The position numbers and the translations under genes were made by a program. Positions 57,157 to 64,000 of a stretch of 64,000 nucleotides of DNA are shown here, piece after piece. The DNA is from Protaetiibacter intestinalis (GTDB lineage Bacteria; Actinomycetota; Actinomycetes; Actinomycetales; Microbacteriaceae), in NCBI RefSeq assembly GCF_003627075.1, contig NZ_CP032630.1:2170001-2234000 (forward strand). The letters run 5' to 3'. Each line of letters begins with the position of its first letter. Positions within the stretch are counted from its first letter, which is position 1. The notes beneath the pieces were generated by a model. That model did not search any database. It was not told the DNA's origin and saw only the letters and a program-made list of their open reading frames with translations.

Positions 57157-58887
57157 ATGACGCAGCTGCTCGTGGTGCTCGTGCTCGCCCTCGTGGTGAT
57201 CGCCGCCTCGACGCTGCTCGGCCGCCGCCTCGGCATCGCCTCGCCGCTCGTGCTCGTGGCGGTGGGGGTGGCGGCGAGCTTCCTGCCCGCGATGACGGGT
57301 GTGGAGATCGAGCCCGAGTGGATCCTCGAGGGGGTGCTGCCACCGCTGCTCTACTCGGCGGCGGTGTCGATGCCGGCGATGAACTTCCGCCGCGAGTTCG
57401 GCGCGATCGGCGGCCTGTCGGTGGTGCTCGTCGTGGTCACGTCGCTGCTGCTCGGCGTGTTCTTCATGCTGGTGATCCCCGACCTGGGCTTCGTGTGGGG
57501 CGTCGCGCTCGGCGCGGTGGTGAGCCCCACGGATGCCGTGGCGACCTCGATCATCAAACGCACCTCGGTCTCGTCGCGGGCGGTGGCGATGCTCGACGGC
57601 GAGAGCCTGCTGAACGACGCGAGCGCGCTCGTGGTGCTGCGCACGGCGATCGTGGCGACGGCGGCCGCGTTCTCGTTCTGGGGCACGGTGGGCACCTTCG
57701 CCTACTCGGTGCTCGTGGCGATGGCGATCGGCGGCCTGGTCGGCTGGCTGAACCTGGCGGTGCGACGGCGGATCTCCGACGCGACCGTCAACACCGTCAT
57801 CTCGTTCACGGTGCCGTTCCTGGCATCCGTGCCGGCCGAGCTCGCGGGCGCCTCGGGCCTCGTCGCGGCGGTCGTCGCGGGGCTCGTGTCCGGCATCCGA
57901 GCGCCGCGCGTGCTGTCGCCGCAGCACCGGCTCTCGGATGCGCAGAACTGGCACACGGTGGAGTTCGTGCTCGAGGGGGCCGTGTTCCTCACGATGGGGC
58001 TGCAGCTGACCGGCATCGTGGAGGCGGTGGAGCGCGACCACGCCGGCGCGGGCGTCGCGGTGCTCATCGCGGTGGGTGCGCTCGTGTTGACGATCCTCAT
58101 CCGCGCCGCCTACGTGGCACCGCTGCTGTGGGTGCTGGGGCGGCGCTCGCGGCGGGGCGAGCGACTGCGGGGCCGGCTCGAGGATGCGCGCGAGCAGATG
58201 TCGACGCCCGAGGGCAAGCGGGAGACGCTCGAGGAGCTGAACGCCCAGCCGACTCCCGGCCGCAGACCGCGGCGGGATGCCGTGATCGTTCCGGGCGCGG
58301 GCGGCCCGCGGCGCCGCACGGCGCGCGACGTGGAGGTGCTGGCGGTGCGGGTGCGGCGGGCCCTCGCCGACATCGACTACTTCGTGCGCCGCCCGCTCGG
58401 CTGGCGCGACGGGGTGGTCGTGGTGTGGGCGGGCATGCGCGGCGCCGTCACGGTGGCGGCGGCGCAGACCCTGCCGGTGGACACCCCGCAGCGCTCGGTG
58501 CTCGTGCTGATCGCGTTCGCGGTGGCGCTGCTGTCGCTGCTCGTGCAGGGCGGCACGGTGGGTCCGCTCGTGCGCCGCATCACGCCGAAGCGCGACGAGG
58601 TCGAGGCGCGGGCGGAGGCCGACGCCGAGTGGACGCGGCTCATGGAGCTGCTGCGCACGGCATCCGACACGATCCCCGCCCCGCCCGAGCCGGCGCGCGA
58701 CATCCCGAGTCGCGAGCAGCTCGAGCAGCAGCGCACGTACCGGATGGCGGTGCTGCAGGCCCAGCGCACGGCGCTGCTCGATGCGCGCGACGACGGCACC
58801 TTCGACGCCGAGGTGCTGGAGAACGCGCTCGCCAACCTCGACGCATCCCAGATCGCGATCGAGCTGCGCGGACCCCGCGGCGGCTGA
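57157..58887 (+). CDS. Na+/H+ antiporter, CPA1 family (copy 2)
   Basis: A 576-residue paralogue of the antiporter at 17126 with the same plan: about 12 membrane segments to residue ~440, GVLPPLLYSAAVSMPAMNF, ALGAVVSPTDAVATSII and DGESLLNDASALVVL (ion-binding Asn-Asp). The two differ in sequence throughout, so the duplication is old. A charged cytoplasmic tail covers the last ~130 residues. ATG 57157 follows TGCGAGGCTGGCGGC, with only a weak ribosome binding site. Confidence 0.9.
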   Translation: MTQLLVVLVLALVVIAASTLLGRRLGIASPLVLVAVGVAASFLPAMTGVEIEPEWILEGVLPPLLYSAAVSMPAMNFRREFGAIGGLSVVLVVVTSLLLGVFFMLVIPDLGFVWGVALGAVVSPTDAVATSIIKRTSVSSRAVAMLDGESLLNDASALVVLRTAIVATAAAFSFWGTVGTFAYSVLVAMAIGGLVGWLNLAVRRRISDATVNTVISFTVPFLASVPAELAGASGLVAAVVAGLVSGIRAPRVLSPQHRLSDAQNWHTVEFVLEGAVFLTMGLQLTGIVEAVERDHAGAGVAVLIAVGALVLTILIRAAYVAPLLWVLGRRSRRGERLRGRLEDAREQMSTPEGKRETLEELNAQPTPGRRPRRDAVIVPGAGGPRRRTARDVEVLAVRVRRALADIDYFVRRPLGWRDGVVVVWAGMRGAVTVAAAQTLPVDTPQRSVLVLIAFAVALLSLLVQGGTVGPLVRRITPKRDEVEARAEADAEWTRLMELLRTASDTIPAPPEPARDIPSREQLEQQRTYRMAVLQAQRTALLDARDDGTFDAEVLENALANLDASQIAIELRGPRGG

Positions 58888-58917
58888 CGGCGGGCGGATG
58901 CGGGGGCGGCGCCCGCC

Positions 58918-58929
58918 TAGAATCGAACC
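58918..58929 (+). promoter_or_regulatory. Leaderless-type -10 element (TAGAAT) for gatB
   Basis: TAGAAT at 58918-58923 is followed after 6 bases by ATG 58930. Since gatB is cut off from gatCA, this gives it a promoter of its own. Confidence 0.55.
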
Positions 58930-60579
58930 ATGGCCAAGCCCGACCTCATGGACTTCGACAAGGCGCTCGAGCTGTTCGAGCCGGTGCTCGGATTCGAGGT
59001 GCACGTCGAGCTGTCGACCGCCACCAAGATGTTCTCCGACGCCCCCAACCCGGCCGCCCCGGGCGGTTTCGGCGCCGGCCCGAACACGCAGATCACGCCG
59101 CTGTGCCTGGGTCTGCCCGGCAGCCTGCCGGTGGTGAACGAGAAGGCGATCGAGTACTCGATCTCGCTGGGGCTCGCCCTCGGGTGCCAGATCGCCCCGT
59201 CATCCCGCTTCGCCCGCAAGAACTACTTCTACCCCGACCTCGCGAAGAACTACCAGATCAGCCAGTACGACGAGCCGATCGCGTTCGAGGGCTCGGTCGA
59301 GGTGGAGCTCGAGGACGGCACCATCGTGACGGTGCCGATCGAGCGCGCCCACATGGAGGAGGACGCCGGCAAGCTCACCCACATGGGCGGCGCGACCGGA
59401 CGCATCCACGGTGCCGAGTACTCGCTCGTCGACTACAACCGGGCGGGTGTGCCGCTCGTCGAGATCGTGACGAAGCCGATCTTCGGCGCCGAGCACCGCG
59501 CGCCCGAGGTGGCGAAGGCGTACGTCTCGACGATCCGCGACATCGTGCGCGCCCTCGGCATCTCGGAGGCCCGGATGGAGCGCGGCAACCTCCGCTGCGA
59601 CGCGAACGTCTCCCTGCGTCCCCGCAGCGTGCCTGCCGCCACTCAGGTGGTCGAGGAGCGCCCCTCTCAGGTGGTCGAGGAGCGAGCCGCCGAAGACGGC
59701 ACGCGTCTCGAGACCACCGCCACCCCCACCCACCTAGACGCCTCCATCGACCCGCACCCCGAGGTGAAGCTCGGCATCCGCACCGAGACGAAGAACGTGA
59801 ACTCGTTCCGTTCGGTGGAGCGTGCGGTGCGCTACGAGATCCAGCGGCAGGCGGCGATTCTGGCCGCGGGCGGCTCGATCACGCAGGAGACCCGCCACTG
59901 GCACGAGGATCGCGGGGTGACCTCCGCCGGTCGCCCGAAGTCGGATGCAGACGACTACCGCTACTTCCCGGAGCCCGACCTGCTGCCGATCGAGCCGAGC
60001 CCCGAGCTGATCGAGCAGCTGCGTGCCGCGCTGCCGGAGTCGCCGACGGTGCGCCGGCGTCGCCTGCAGGAGGCGTGGGGCTTCACCGACCTGGAGTTCC
60101 GCGACGTGAAGAACGCCGGACTGCTGGTGGAGGTGGAGGAGACGGTCGCCGCCGGCGCCGCCCCCGCTCAGGCCCGCAAGTGGTGGACGGGCGAGATCGC
60201 CCGCATCGCGAACAGCCGCTCGGCGGAGCCGGCTGAGCTCGTGTCGCCGCTGCACGTGTCGGAGCTGATCGCCCTCGTCGAGTCGGGCGACCTCACCGAC
60301 CGCCTCGCCCGCCAGGTGCTGGAGGGCGTCATCGAGGGGGAGGGGCGGCCGTCGGAAGTGGTCGAGTCCCGCGGTCTGAAGGTGGTCTCGGATGACGGTG
60401 CCCTGATCGCCGCGATCGACGAGGCGCTCGCCGCCCAGCCCGACGTGCTCGAGAAGATCCGCGACGGCAAGGTGCAGGCCGCCGGCGCCGTCATCGGCGC
60501 GGTCATGAAGGCGATGCGGGGATCAGCGGATGCGGCGCGCGTGCGCGAACTCGTGCTGGAGCGGGCGACGGGGGAGTAG
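58930..60579 (+). CDS. gatB: Asp/Glu-tRNA amidotransferase subunit B, with a repeat-derived insertion
   Basis: A 549-residue subunit that binds and activates the misacylated tRNA. GatB landmarks are complete: [101 protein letters not shown] and the C-terminal YqeY-like domain ([18 protein letters not shown]). Between NVSLRP and [11 protein letters not shown], where relatives have only a few residues, there are about 43 extra in-frame residues (59629-59760) that come from a dispersed palindromic repeat. The insertion is at a loop next to the catalytic core; the rest of the protein is intact. Confidence 0.95.
   Translation: MAKPDLMDFDKALELFEPVLGFEVHVELSTATKMFSDAPNPAAPGGFGAGPNTQITPLCLGLPGSLPVVNEKAIEYSISLGLALGCQIAPSSRFARKNYFYPDLAKNYQISQYDEPIAFEGSVEVELEDGTIVTVPIERAHMEEDAGKLTHMGGATGRIHGAEYSLVDYNRAGVPLVEIVTKPIFGAEHRAPEVAKAYVSTIRDIVRALGISEARMERGNLRCDANVSLRPRSVPAATQVVEERPSQVVEERAAEDGTRLETTATPTHLDASIDPHPEVKLGIRTETKNVNSFRSVERAVRYEIQRQAAILAAGGSITQETRHWHEDRGVTSAGRPKSDADDYRYFPEPDLLPIEPSPELIEQLRAALPESPTVRRRRLQEAWGFTDLEFRDVKNAGLLVEVEETVAAGAAPAQARKWWTGEIARIANSRSAEPAELVSPLHVSELIALVESGDLTDRLARQVLEGVIEGEGRPSEVVESRGLKVVSDDGALIAAIDEALAAQPDVLEKIRDGKVQAAGAVIGAVMKAMRGSADAARVRELVLERATGE
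59646..59718 (+). repeat. Intergenic-type palindromic repeat inside the gatB coding sequence
   Basis: GGTGGTCGAGGAGCG occurs twice (59646-59660 and 59670-59684), then a hairpin core GCCGCCGAAGACGGC, then TCTCGAGACCACC (59706-59718) as the inverted end. This arrangement (GGTyGAG ... cGAAg loop ... TCGAkACC) is that of the extragenic repeat at 8402-8443, here in frame in a gene. Confidence 0.8.
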
Positions 60580-60944
60580 TTAGGGGGCGGAGGCAACACG
60601 TCAGTTGGCGCTGTGCGAGCCCCAACCACAGTGCGGGCCGGGACGGCCCGTCATTGCGTCCCGGCGCAATCGCACTCGCGGCTGTTTCGGGCTATCTCTG
60701 GCAGGTTCCCGCCGCCGCTACGTGCCCTTCGACCTCGCTACGGGACCGGCTGTTGCCTAGTACAGACCGGGGCTCGATTCAGTCGCGAGCTAGCGAACGG
60801 TCCAAGAGCCGGCATTCGCGACTGCTGCCGAACACGGATACCGCTATTGTGATCGAGCGCGCCTGCCGCATGAGCTTGACAACGGATACAACTCGTGGAT
60901 TGGCGGCGTGCTGACCGCTTGCGAACGCCGAAGGACAAGATCGT
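60580..60944 (+). other. Intergenic region: gatB terminator and edge of the low-GC island
   Basis: No gene is credible here. CCGGGACG (60638-60645) and CGTCCCGG (60657-60664) form a terminator-like hairpin. CAGTCGCGA (60780-60788) and TCGCGACTG (60816-60824) are perfect 9-bp arms. TTGACA at 60876-60881 is a consensus -35 hexamer, but I see no good -10 17 bases later. From about 60700 the base composition falls and stays lower through 63640. Confidence 0.55.
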
Positions 60945-62678
60945 ATGCGCTGGCAAATCACCAACTTCAAGGGCATCGCCAGGGCAGAGTTTGACATTTC
61001 GCCTGGTCACGCCACTGTGATTACAGGCGTGAACAGTAGCGGAAAGTCCTCGACGATTCAGTCGCTGCTACTTACGGCGCAAAGCCTCTACGACGATGGT
61101 CCGATTGTGTTGAACGGGCCGCTGGTTCGACTCGGAGATGCTGAAGACCTTGTTCGGGAGGGCGCAGAGAGCAACAGCATCGGAATCCGCCTCAACCTGG
61201 ACCCAGCGCGCTCGGCCAGAGGACCATCGGATCCGGAGGCGCAGGTATCGTACGAACTCGTCTCCAGCGAGGACCATTCAACGCTGCGAGCGCGAAGAGT
61301 AACGATCGAGAGAACTGAATTCAGTAGCGAACCGTTCGTCCTCGCACGTCAAAACTCGCGGGGGAGTGATGTAGAACTCGCGCTACAGGCGACACGCCAT
61401 TTCGGAGAATGCGATGTGCTGCACGTGAAATCGCTCCTTGGCGACGACAGGCGACAGTTGCGAACATATGTTGCGATGCAAGGGCTTCGGCCGGTGGTTG
61501 TTGTTCAATTGCTAAGCCCAGAAGCGGTCCGCACGCGATACCGGAAAGCATTCGCCGCTTGGATTGCTGAGGATGAGCGGGTGGCACATCCTTTGGATGG
61601 CCTGGGGACTGCGCCTTCCATCGCCCGGGATTTTGCACGCGTCCTCTCTGACGTAATTCAGAGGGACGAGTTTTCGGAAAGCGGATTGCAGGATGCGGTG
61701 CGATCGAGAGGGTTAACTCCGTCTCGATTGAGGCGTGCGATGCGCGAACTCGATGCTTCGCAGCGAGACGCGATTCTCGACATCGCAGCTGACCAGAGGG
61801 CGCGATCGCCGTGGGTATGTCTCCCGGTGAAGCAGCTTTGGTCTTTTCGGTCGATGAGCGACGGAGTGCTCGAAGCGCAACTCGAAGAGATATTGGGCGA
61901 CAGTTACGTCGCGTTGCTCTTGCTCAGTGAGTGCCTCGATGATCTATCCCAGCGCGTGCAGTACCTGGGGCCTCTGCGAGATGAGCCTCGCGTGGTCTGG
62001 AACCATTGGAACGAACTTGCGCGAGGGCTCCCGGTCGGCACTCGAGGAGAGTTCAGCGCCGCGGTGCTGTCGCGGGGTGACTCGGCTCTCGTCTCCTACC
62101 GCTCGCCCAACGGTGAGCCTAAGATGGCGCCCCTCTCGAGCGCCGTCAACGAGTGGTTGGCGCATCTGGAGATTGGCGACGATGTCGTGGCCCGTCCGAG
62201 AGGAAAGCTCGGTGTCGGTTTCGATCTGCAGATCAACGGGCGCACTCGCGACCTCACGTCGGTGGGAGTTGGCGTGAGTCAAGCTCTTCCACTGCTTGTT
62301 GGGCTTCTGAAGTCGCCGCAATCCTCTGTCTTCATCGTTGAGCAACCGGAACTCCACCTCCATCCGGCAGTCCAGGCGCGCTTGGCTGATTTCTTGCTCC
62401 GCGCCCGGCCAGACATGTCGGTGATAGTTGAAACGCACAGCGAAGCGTTCATCACCAGAATTCGTCGCCGCGCTGCGGAGGGCACTCTGCCGCTCAAGGA
62501 CGTCGACATTGCGTTCGTGGAAACTTCAGACTCCGGATCGGTGGCGCGCAGACTCGGGCTCACGGAGTTCGGAGACCTGAGCGAATGGCCGGAAGGTTTC
62601 TTGTCCTCGACTGAAGAGGACATACGAGAGATCCTGCGCCATAACGTCGAGCGTGCGCGTGGAAGCCTGGATGTCTAG
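60945..62678 (+). CDS. ABC-type AAA ATPase (DUF3696-like), defence-module component
   Basis: A 577-residue SMC/ABC-like ATPase. N-terminus WQITNFKGIARAEFDISPG, Walker A VITGVNSSGKSST (residues 26-37), a long helical middle (about 200-340), ABC-signature-like LTSVGVGVSQALPLLVGLL, Walker B VFIVEQPELHLHPAVQARLADF and H-loop VIVETHSEAFITRIRRR, then a DUF3696-type tail. There is no Toprim or nuclease domain in it. Such ATPases are the sensor or motor of several phage defence systems. Codon use is mixed and GC lower than neighbours, so it was probably acquired. It overlaps the next gene by 8 bases. Confidence 0.88.
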   Translation: MRWQITNFKGIARAEFDISPGHATVITGVNSSGKSSTIQSLLLTAQSLYDDGPIVLNGPLVRLGDAEDLVREGAESNSIGIRLNLDPARSARGPSDPEAQVSYELVSSEDHSTLRARRVTIERTEFSSEPFVLARQNSRGSDVELALQATRHFGECDVLHVKSLLGDDRRQLRTYVAMQGLRPVVVVQLLSPEAVRTRYRKAFAAWIAEDERVAHPLDGLGTAPSIARDFARVLSDVIQRDEFSESGLQDAVRSRGLTPSRLRRAMRELDASQRDAILDIAADQRARSPWVCLPVKQLWSFRSMSDGVLEAQLEEILGDSYVALLLLSECLDDLSQRVQYLGPLRDEPRVVWNHWNELARGLPVGTRGEFSAAVLSRGDSALVSYRSPNGEPKMAPLSSAVNEWLAHLEIGDDVVARPRGKLGVGFDLQINGRTRDLTSVGVGVSQALPLLVGLLKSPQSSVFIVEQPELHLHPAVQARLADFLLRARPDMSVIVETHSEAFITRIRRRAAEGTLPLKDVDIAFVETSDSGSVARRLGLTEFGDLSEWPEGFLSSTEEDIREILRHNVERARGSLDV

Positions 62679-63636
62679 AAGCCCGGTGCACTTGCTGGAC
62701 CCAGAGTTCGTGATTCCGTCGCGGGATGGTGCTGGAAACTATCAATTCTGGGACCGAATGGTGCGGTGCGCTGACGACAGGACCCCTCGTCTCGGTCCAT
62801 CGACTCTCGACGCCCTACTCGTGCTTGCACAGAGCCCACCGTCGCTCCTTCCCGTCAACGACTTCTGGCGGATCCTTGGCCAGTACGTATCGCGTGGGCT
62901 TGTTCCGCAGACATCCGAGCGCGAAACCTGCGATCACACTGTGGAGGGGTATACCCCGGGCCTGGGGGACATCGGCAACGGTTCGCGGATTGCATCCGAC
63001 CTTGCGGCAACAGGATTGGGAACTATGGTCCGTCTCAAGACGGTATCGGGTTGCTGGTCAGGGAGGGTTGGAGCCTGCACTGATTGCGACGAACCCGCAC
63101 TGTTTCTTGAGGATGAATGGTGCACTGAGGACCAGAAGCGTCTGAATGCACTGAAGGGCACCCGGGCCTCCGTTCTTCGCGTCGTGGGGTCCGACCCTGC
63201 GGAACTTGAGACATTCGCACCGGACATGTTTCCGGCCTTGACATTCCACCCGAGCGCGTGGAATGGAATCGGTTCGCTTCAGGGGGACCGAGGTGAACTG
63301 CGGGACGCTCTCATTCACCACCTCGGCGTTCTAAACGATTCAGTCGTCCAGCTCTGGGAAATGGAAAGCGAAACCCTCGCGCGACAGTCAGCGTTGGGCG
63401 CGATGGGGGTCGTTGCCTCTCCGGAGAACGGAAACACCCGGAGAAACTCGGGCGCGATGGCAGCTAGACGGTTCGTATTCGACGGCCAAATTGTGAGTTG
63501 CGAATGGCACACCAAGCTTCGGCCCAACATCAACCGAATCTACTTTTCGGTTGGGCAACGGCCACCCCGTGAATCCGAAGGCGACGATCCTATTGACACC
63601 GTATTCGTGGGCGCAATCGTCGATCACTTGACCTGA
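62671..63636 (+). CDS. Unrecognised protein partnered with the AAA ATPase (candidate effector)
   Basis: A predicted 321-residue cytoplasmic protein that I cannot assign. Visible parts: N-terminal helical third (VHLLDPEFVIPSRDGAGNYQFWDRMV), a Cys-rich patch CWSGRVGACTDCDEPA ... DEWC (about residues 130-155) that may bind zinc, and a C-terminal module with SCEWHTKLRPNINRIYFSVG and TVFVGAIVDHLT, a small beta-type end in which WHTKL and RIYF look conserved in kind. ATG 62671 overlaps the ATPase stop (ATGTCTAG), with GGAAG upstream, so the two are translationally coupled. It may carry the toxic or nuclease activity of the pair (inference). Confidence 0.75.
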   Translation: MSRSPVHLLDPEFVIPSRDGAGNYQFWDRMVRCADDRTPRLGPSTLDALLVLAQSPPSLLPVNDFWRILGQYVSRGLVPQTSERETCDHTVEGYTPGLGDIGNGSRIASDLAATGLGTMVRLKTVSGCWSGRVGACTDCDEPALFLEDEWCTEDQKRLNALKGTRASVLRVVGSDPAELETFAPDMFPALTFHPSAWNGIGSLQGDRGELRDALIHHLGVLNDSVVQLWEMESETLARQSALGAMGVVASPENGNTRRNSGAMAARRFVFDGQIVSCEWHTKLRPNINRIYFSVGQRPPRESEGDDPIDTVFVGAIVDHLT

Positions 63637-63805
63637 AGGCCCGGCAGTGCGAATCGCCACCCATGTTGTGTGGCGTCGGGATCGGTCGCTCTGAGTCGAC
63701 GGCGCAAACCCATCGGCGCGCCAGCCTGACCGCCCACGCGGTCAGTGCATGGGGCATTTTCGATGCTGACGGTCGGCCCGTCGCTCGGGCGTCAACGCGA
63801 CCCCT

Positions 63806-64000
63806 TCATCCCACTTCCTCGTAGTCGTACCCGTCGCGGATGACGTCGTTGAAGTAGCGCCCCTTGCTGTCGGCGCGCAGCAGCGCGCGGAACACGAACT
63901 CGGGCACGCGCTCGTAGCGGTAGACCTGCTCGCTCGTGAACCGGATGTCGAGCAGCCCACGCGCGGCGTCGTACCGCACGGCGTCGATCGTGGTGGAGTC
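63806..64000 (-). CDS. KTSC-domain protein, C-terminal part (5' end outside window)
   Basis: A reading frame of 64 residues open to the window edge, ending TGA at 63808-63806. It reads VRYDAARGLLDIRFTSEQVYRYERV then FVFRALLRADSKGRYFNDVI, which is the KTSC domain (named after the C-terminus of a lysyl-tRNA synthetase): Y-D-x-x-x-x-x-L-x-I-x-F ... V-Y-x-Y-x-x-V-P and A-D-S-K-G-x-Y-F. Small proteins of this domain are common and of unknown function. The frames on other strands here are shadows. Confidence 0.85.
   Translation of the reverse strand, partial: DSTTIDAVRYDAARGLLDIRFTSEQVYRYERVPEFVFRALLRADSKGRYFNDVIRDGYDYEEVG

Noticed and set aside
60613..60997. Short frames between gatB and the ATPase gene as small genes
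   Set aside because: No ribosome binding site, no family and frames on both strands are equally open; the region looks like terminator and promoter DNA.
63742..63960. A 72-residue minus-strand frame at the right end
   Set aside because: It is out of frame with the KTSC-domain sequence, which fits a known domain closely.

Overview
The window is GC-rich (about 70%), coding-dense DNA from an actinobacterium. The gene order signal peptidase I - rnhB - DUF2469 - yraN - comM - dprA - xerC - M23 peptidase - rpsB - tsf - pyrH - DUF3097 - frr - cdsA, the GlgE glucan pathway, heavy GTG-start and leaderless-promoter use, and the abundant hexamer GGATGC/GCATCC point to the family Microbacteriaceae (inference from gene content and style, not from a database search). 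No rRNA, tRNA, CRISPR array or intact insertion sequence was found.

Layout. 1-19.9 kb: housekeeping. Protein export (lepB end), RNase HII, a small accessory block (YchJ-like, MarR, two VOC proteins, GNAT, small membrane proteins), then natural-competence-type genes (comM, dprA), a phosphoesterase, XerC, and the translation/nucleotide/lipid block rpsB-tsf-pyrH-DUF3097-frr-cdsA, followed by a DivIVA-domain protein, a lysozyme-like protein, a Na+/H+ antiporter and an alpha/beta hydrolase. 19.9-26.4 kb: AI-2E family permease, a 797-residue coiled-coil protein built from 29 unbroken 11-residue repeats, a membrane/lipoprotein-like fusion and a redox-dead thioredoxin-TPR protein. 26.4-43.3 kb: alpha-glucan metabolism (glgB, glgE, glgP, glgX) with a GH53 galactanase. 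Wedged between the divergent glgE and glgP is a six-gene SipW-type secretion locus (31.1-36.8 kb): four exported proteins with SipW-type signals or related folds, an LPYTG wall-anchored protein and an ER-type signal peptidase, which looks like a surface fibre or adhesin system. 43.4-51.5 kb: cysteine desulfurase, mnmA, ligA, a DUF1023 hydrolase, gatC and gatA. 51.6-58.9 kb: seven genes that separate gatCA from gatB (DUF899, alcohol dehydrogenase with an altered zinc ligand, O-methyltransferase, TetR plus its hydrolase target with two perfect operators, an SOS-boxed DUF222-HNH protein, a second Na+/H+ antiporter). 58.9-60.6 kb: gatB, which carries an in-frame insertion made of a dispersed palindromic repeat. 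60.6-63.6 kb: a lower-GC island with an ABC-type AAA ATPase overlapping an unrecognised gene, a likely two-gene defence module. The window ends in a KTSC-domain gene.

How genes work together. The GlgE route (GlgE plus GlgB builds branched alpha-glucan; GlgP and GlgX take it apart) is complete in the window for those four steps. MnmA probably takes its sulfur from the adjacent cysteine desulfurase, and GatCAB charges tRNA-Gln/Asn by transamidation. The most interesting parts for follow-up are the ATPase/partner pair at 60.9-63.6 kb, the SipW locus, the repeat-derived insertion inside GatB, and a 39-base AT-rich rare-codon patch that encodes a conserved DprA motif.
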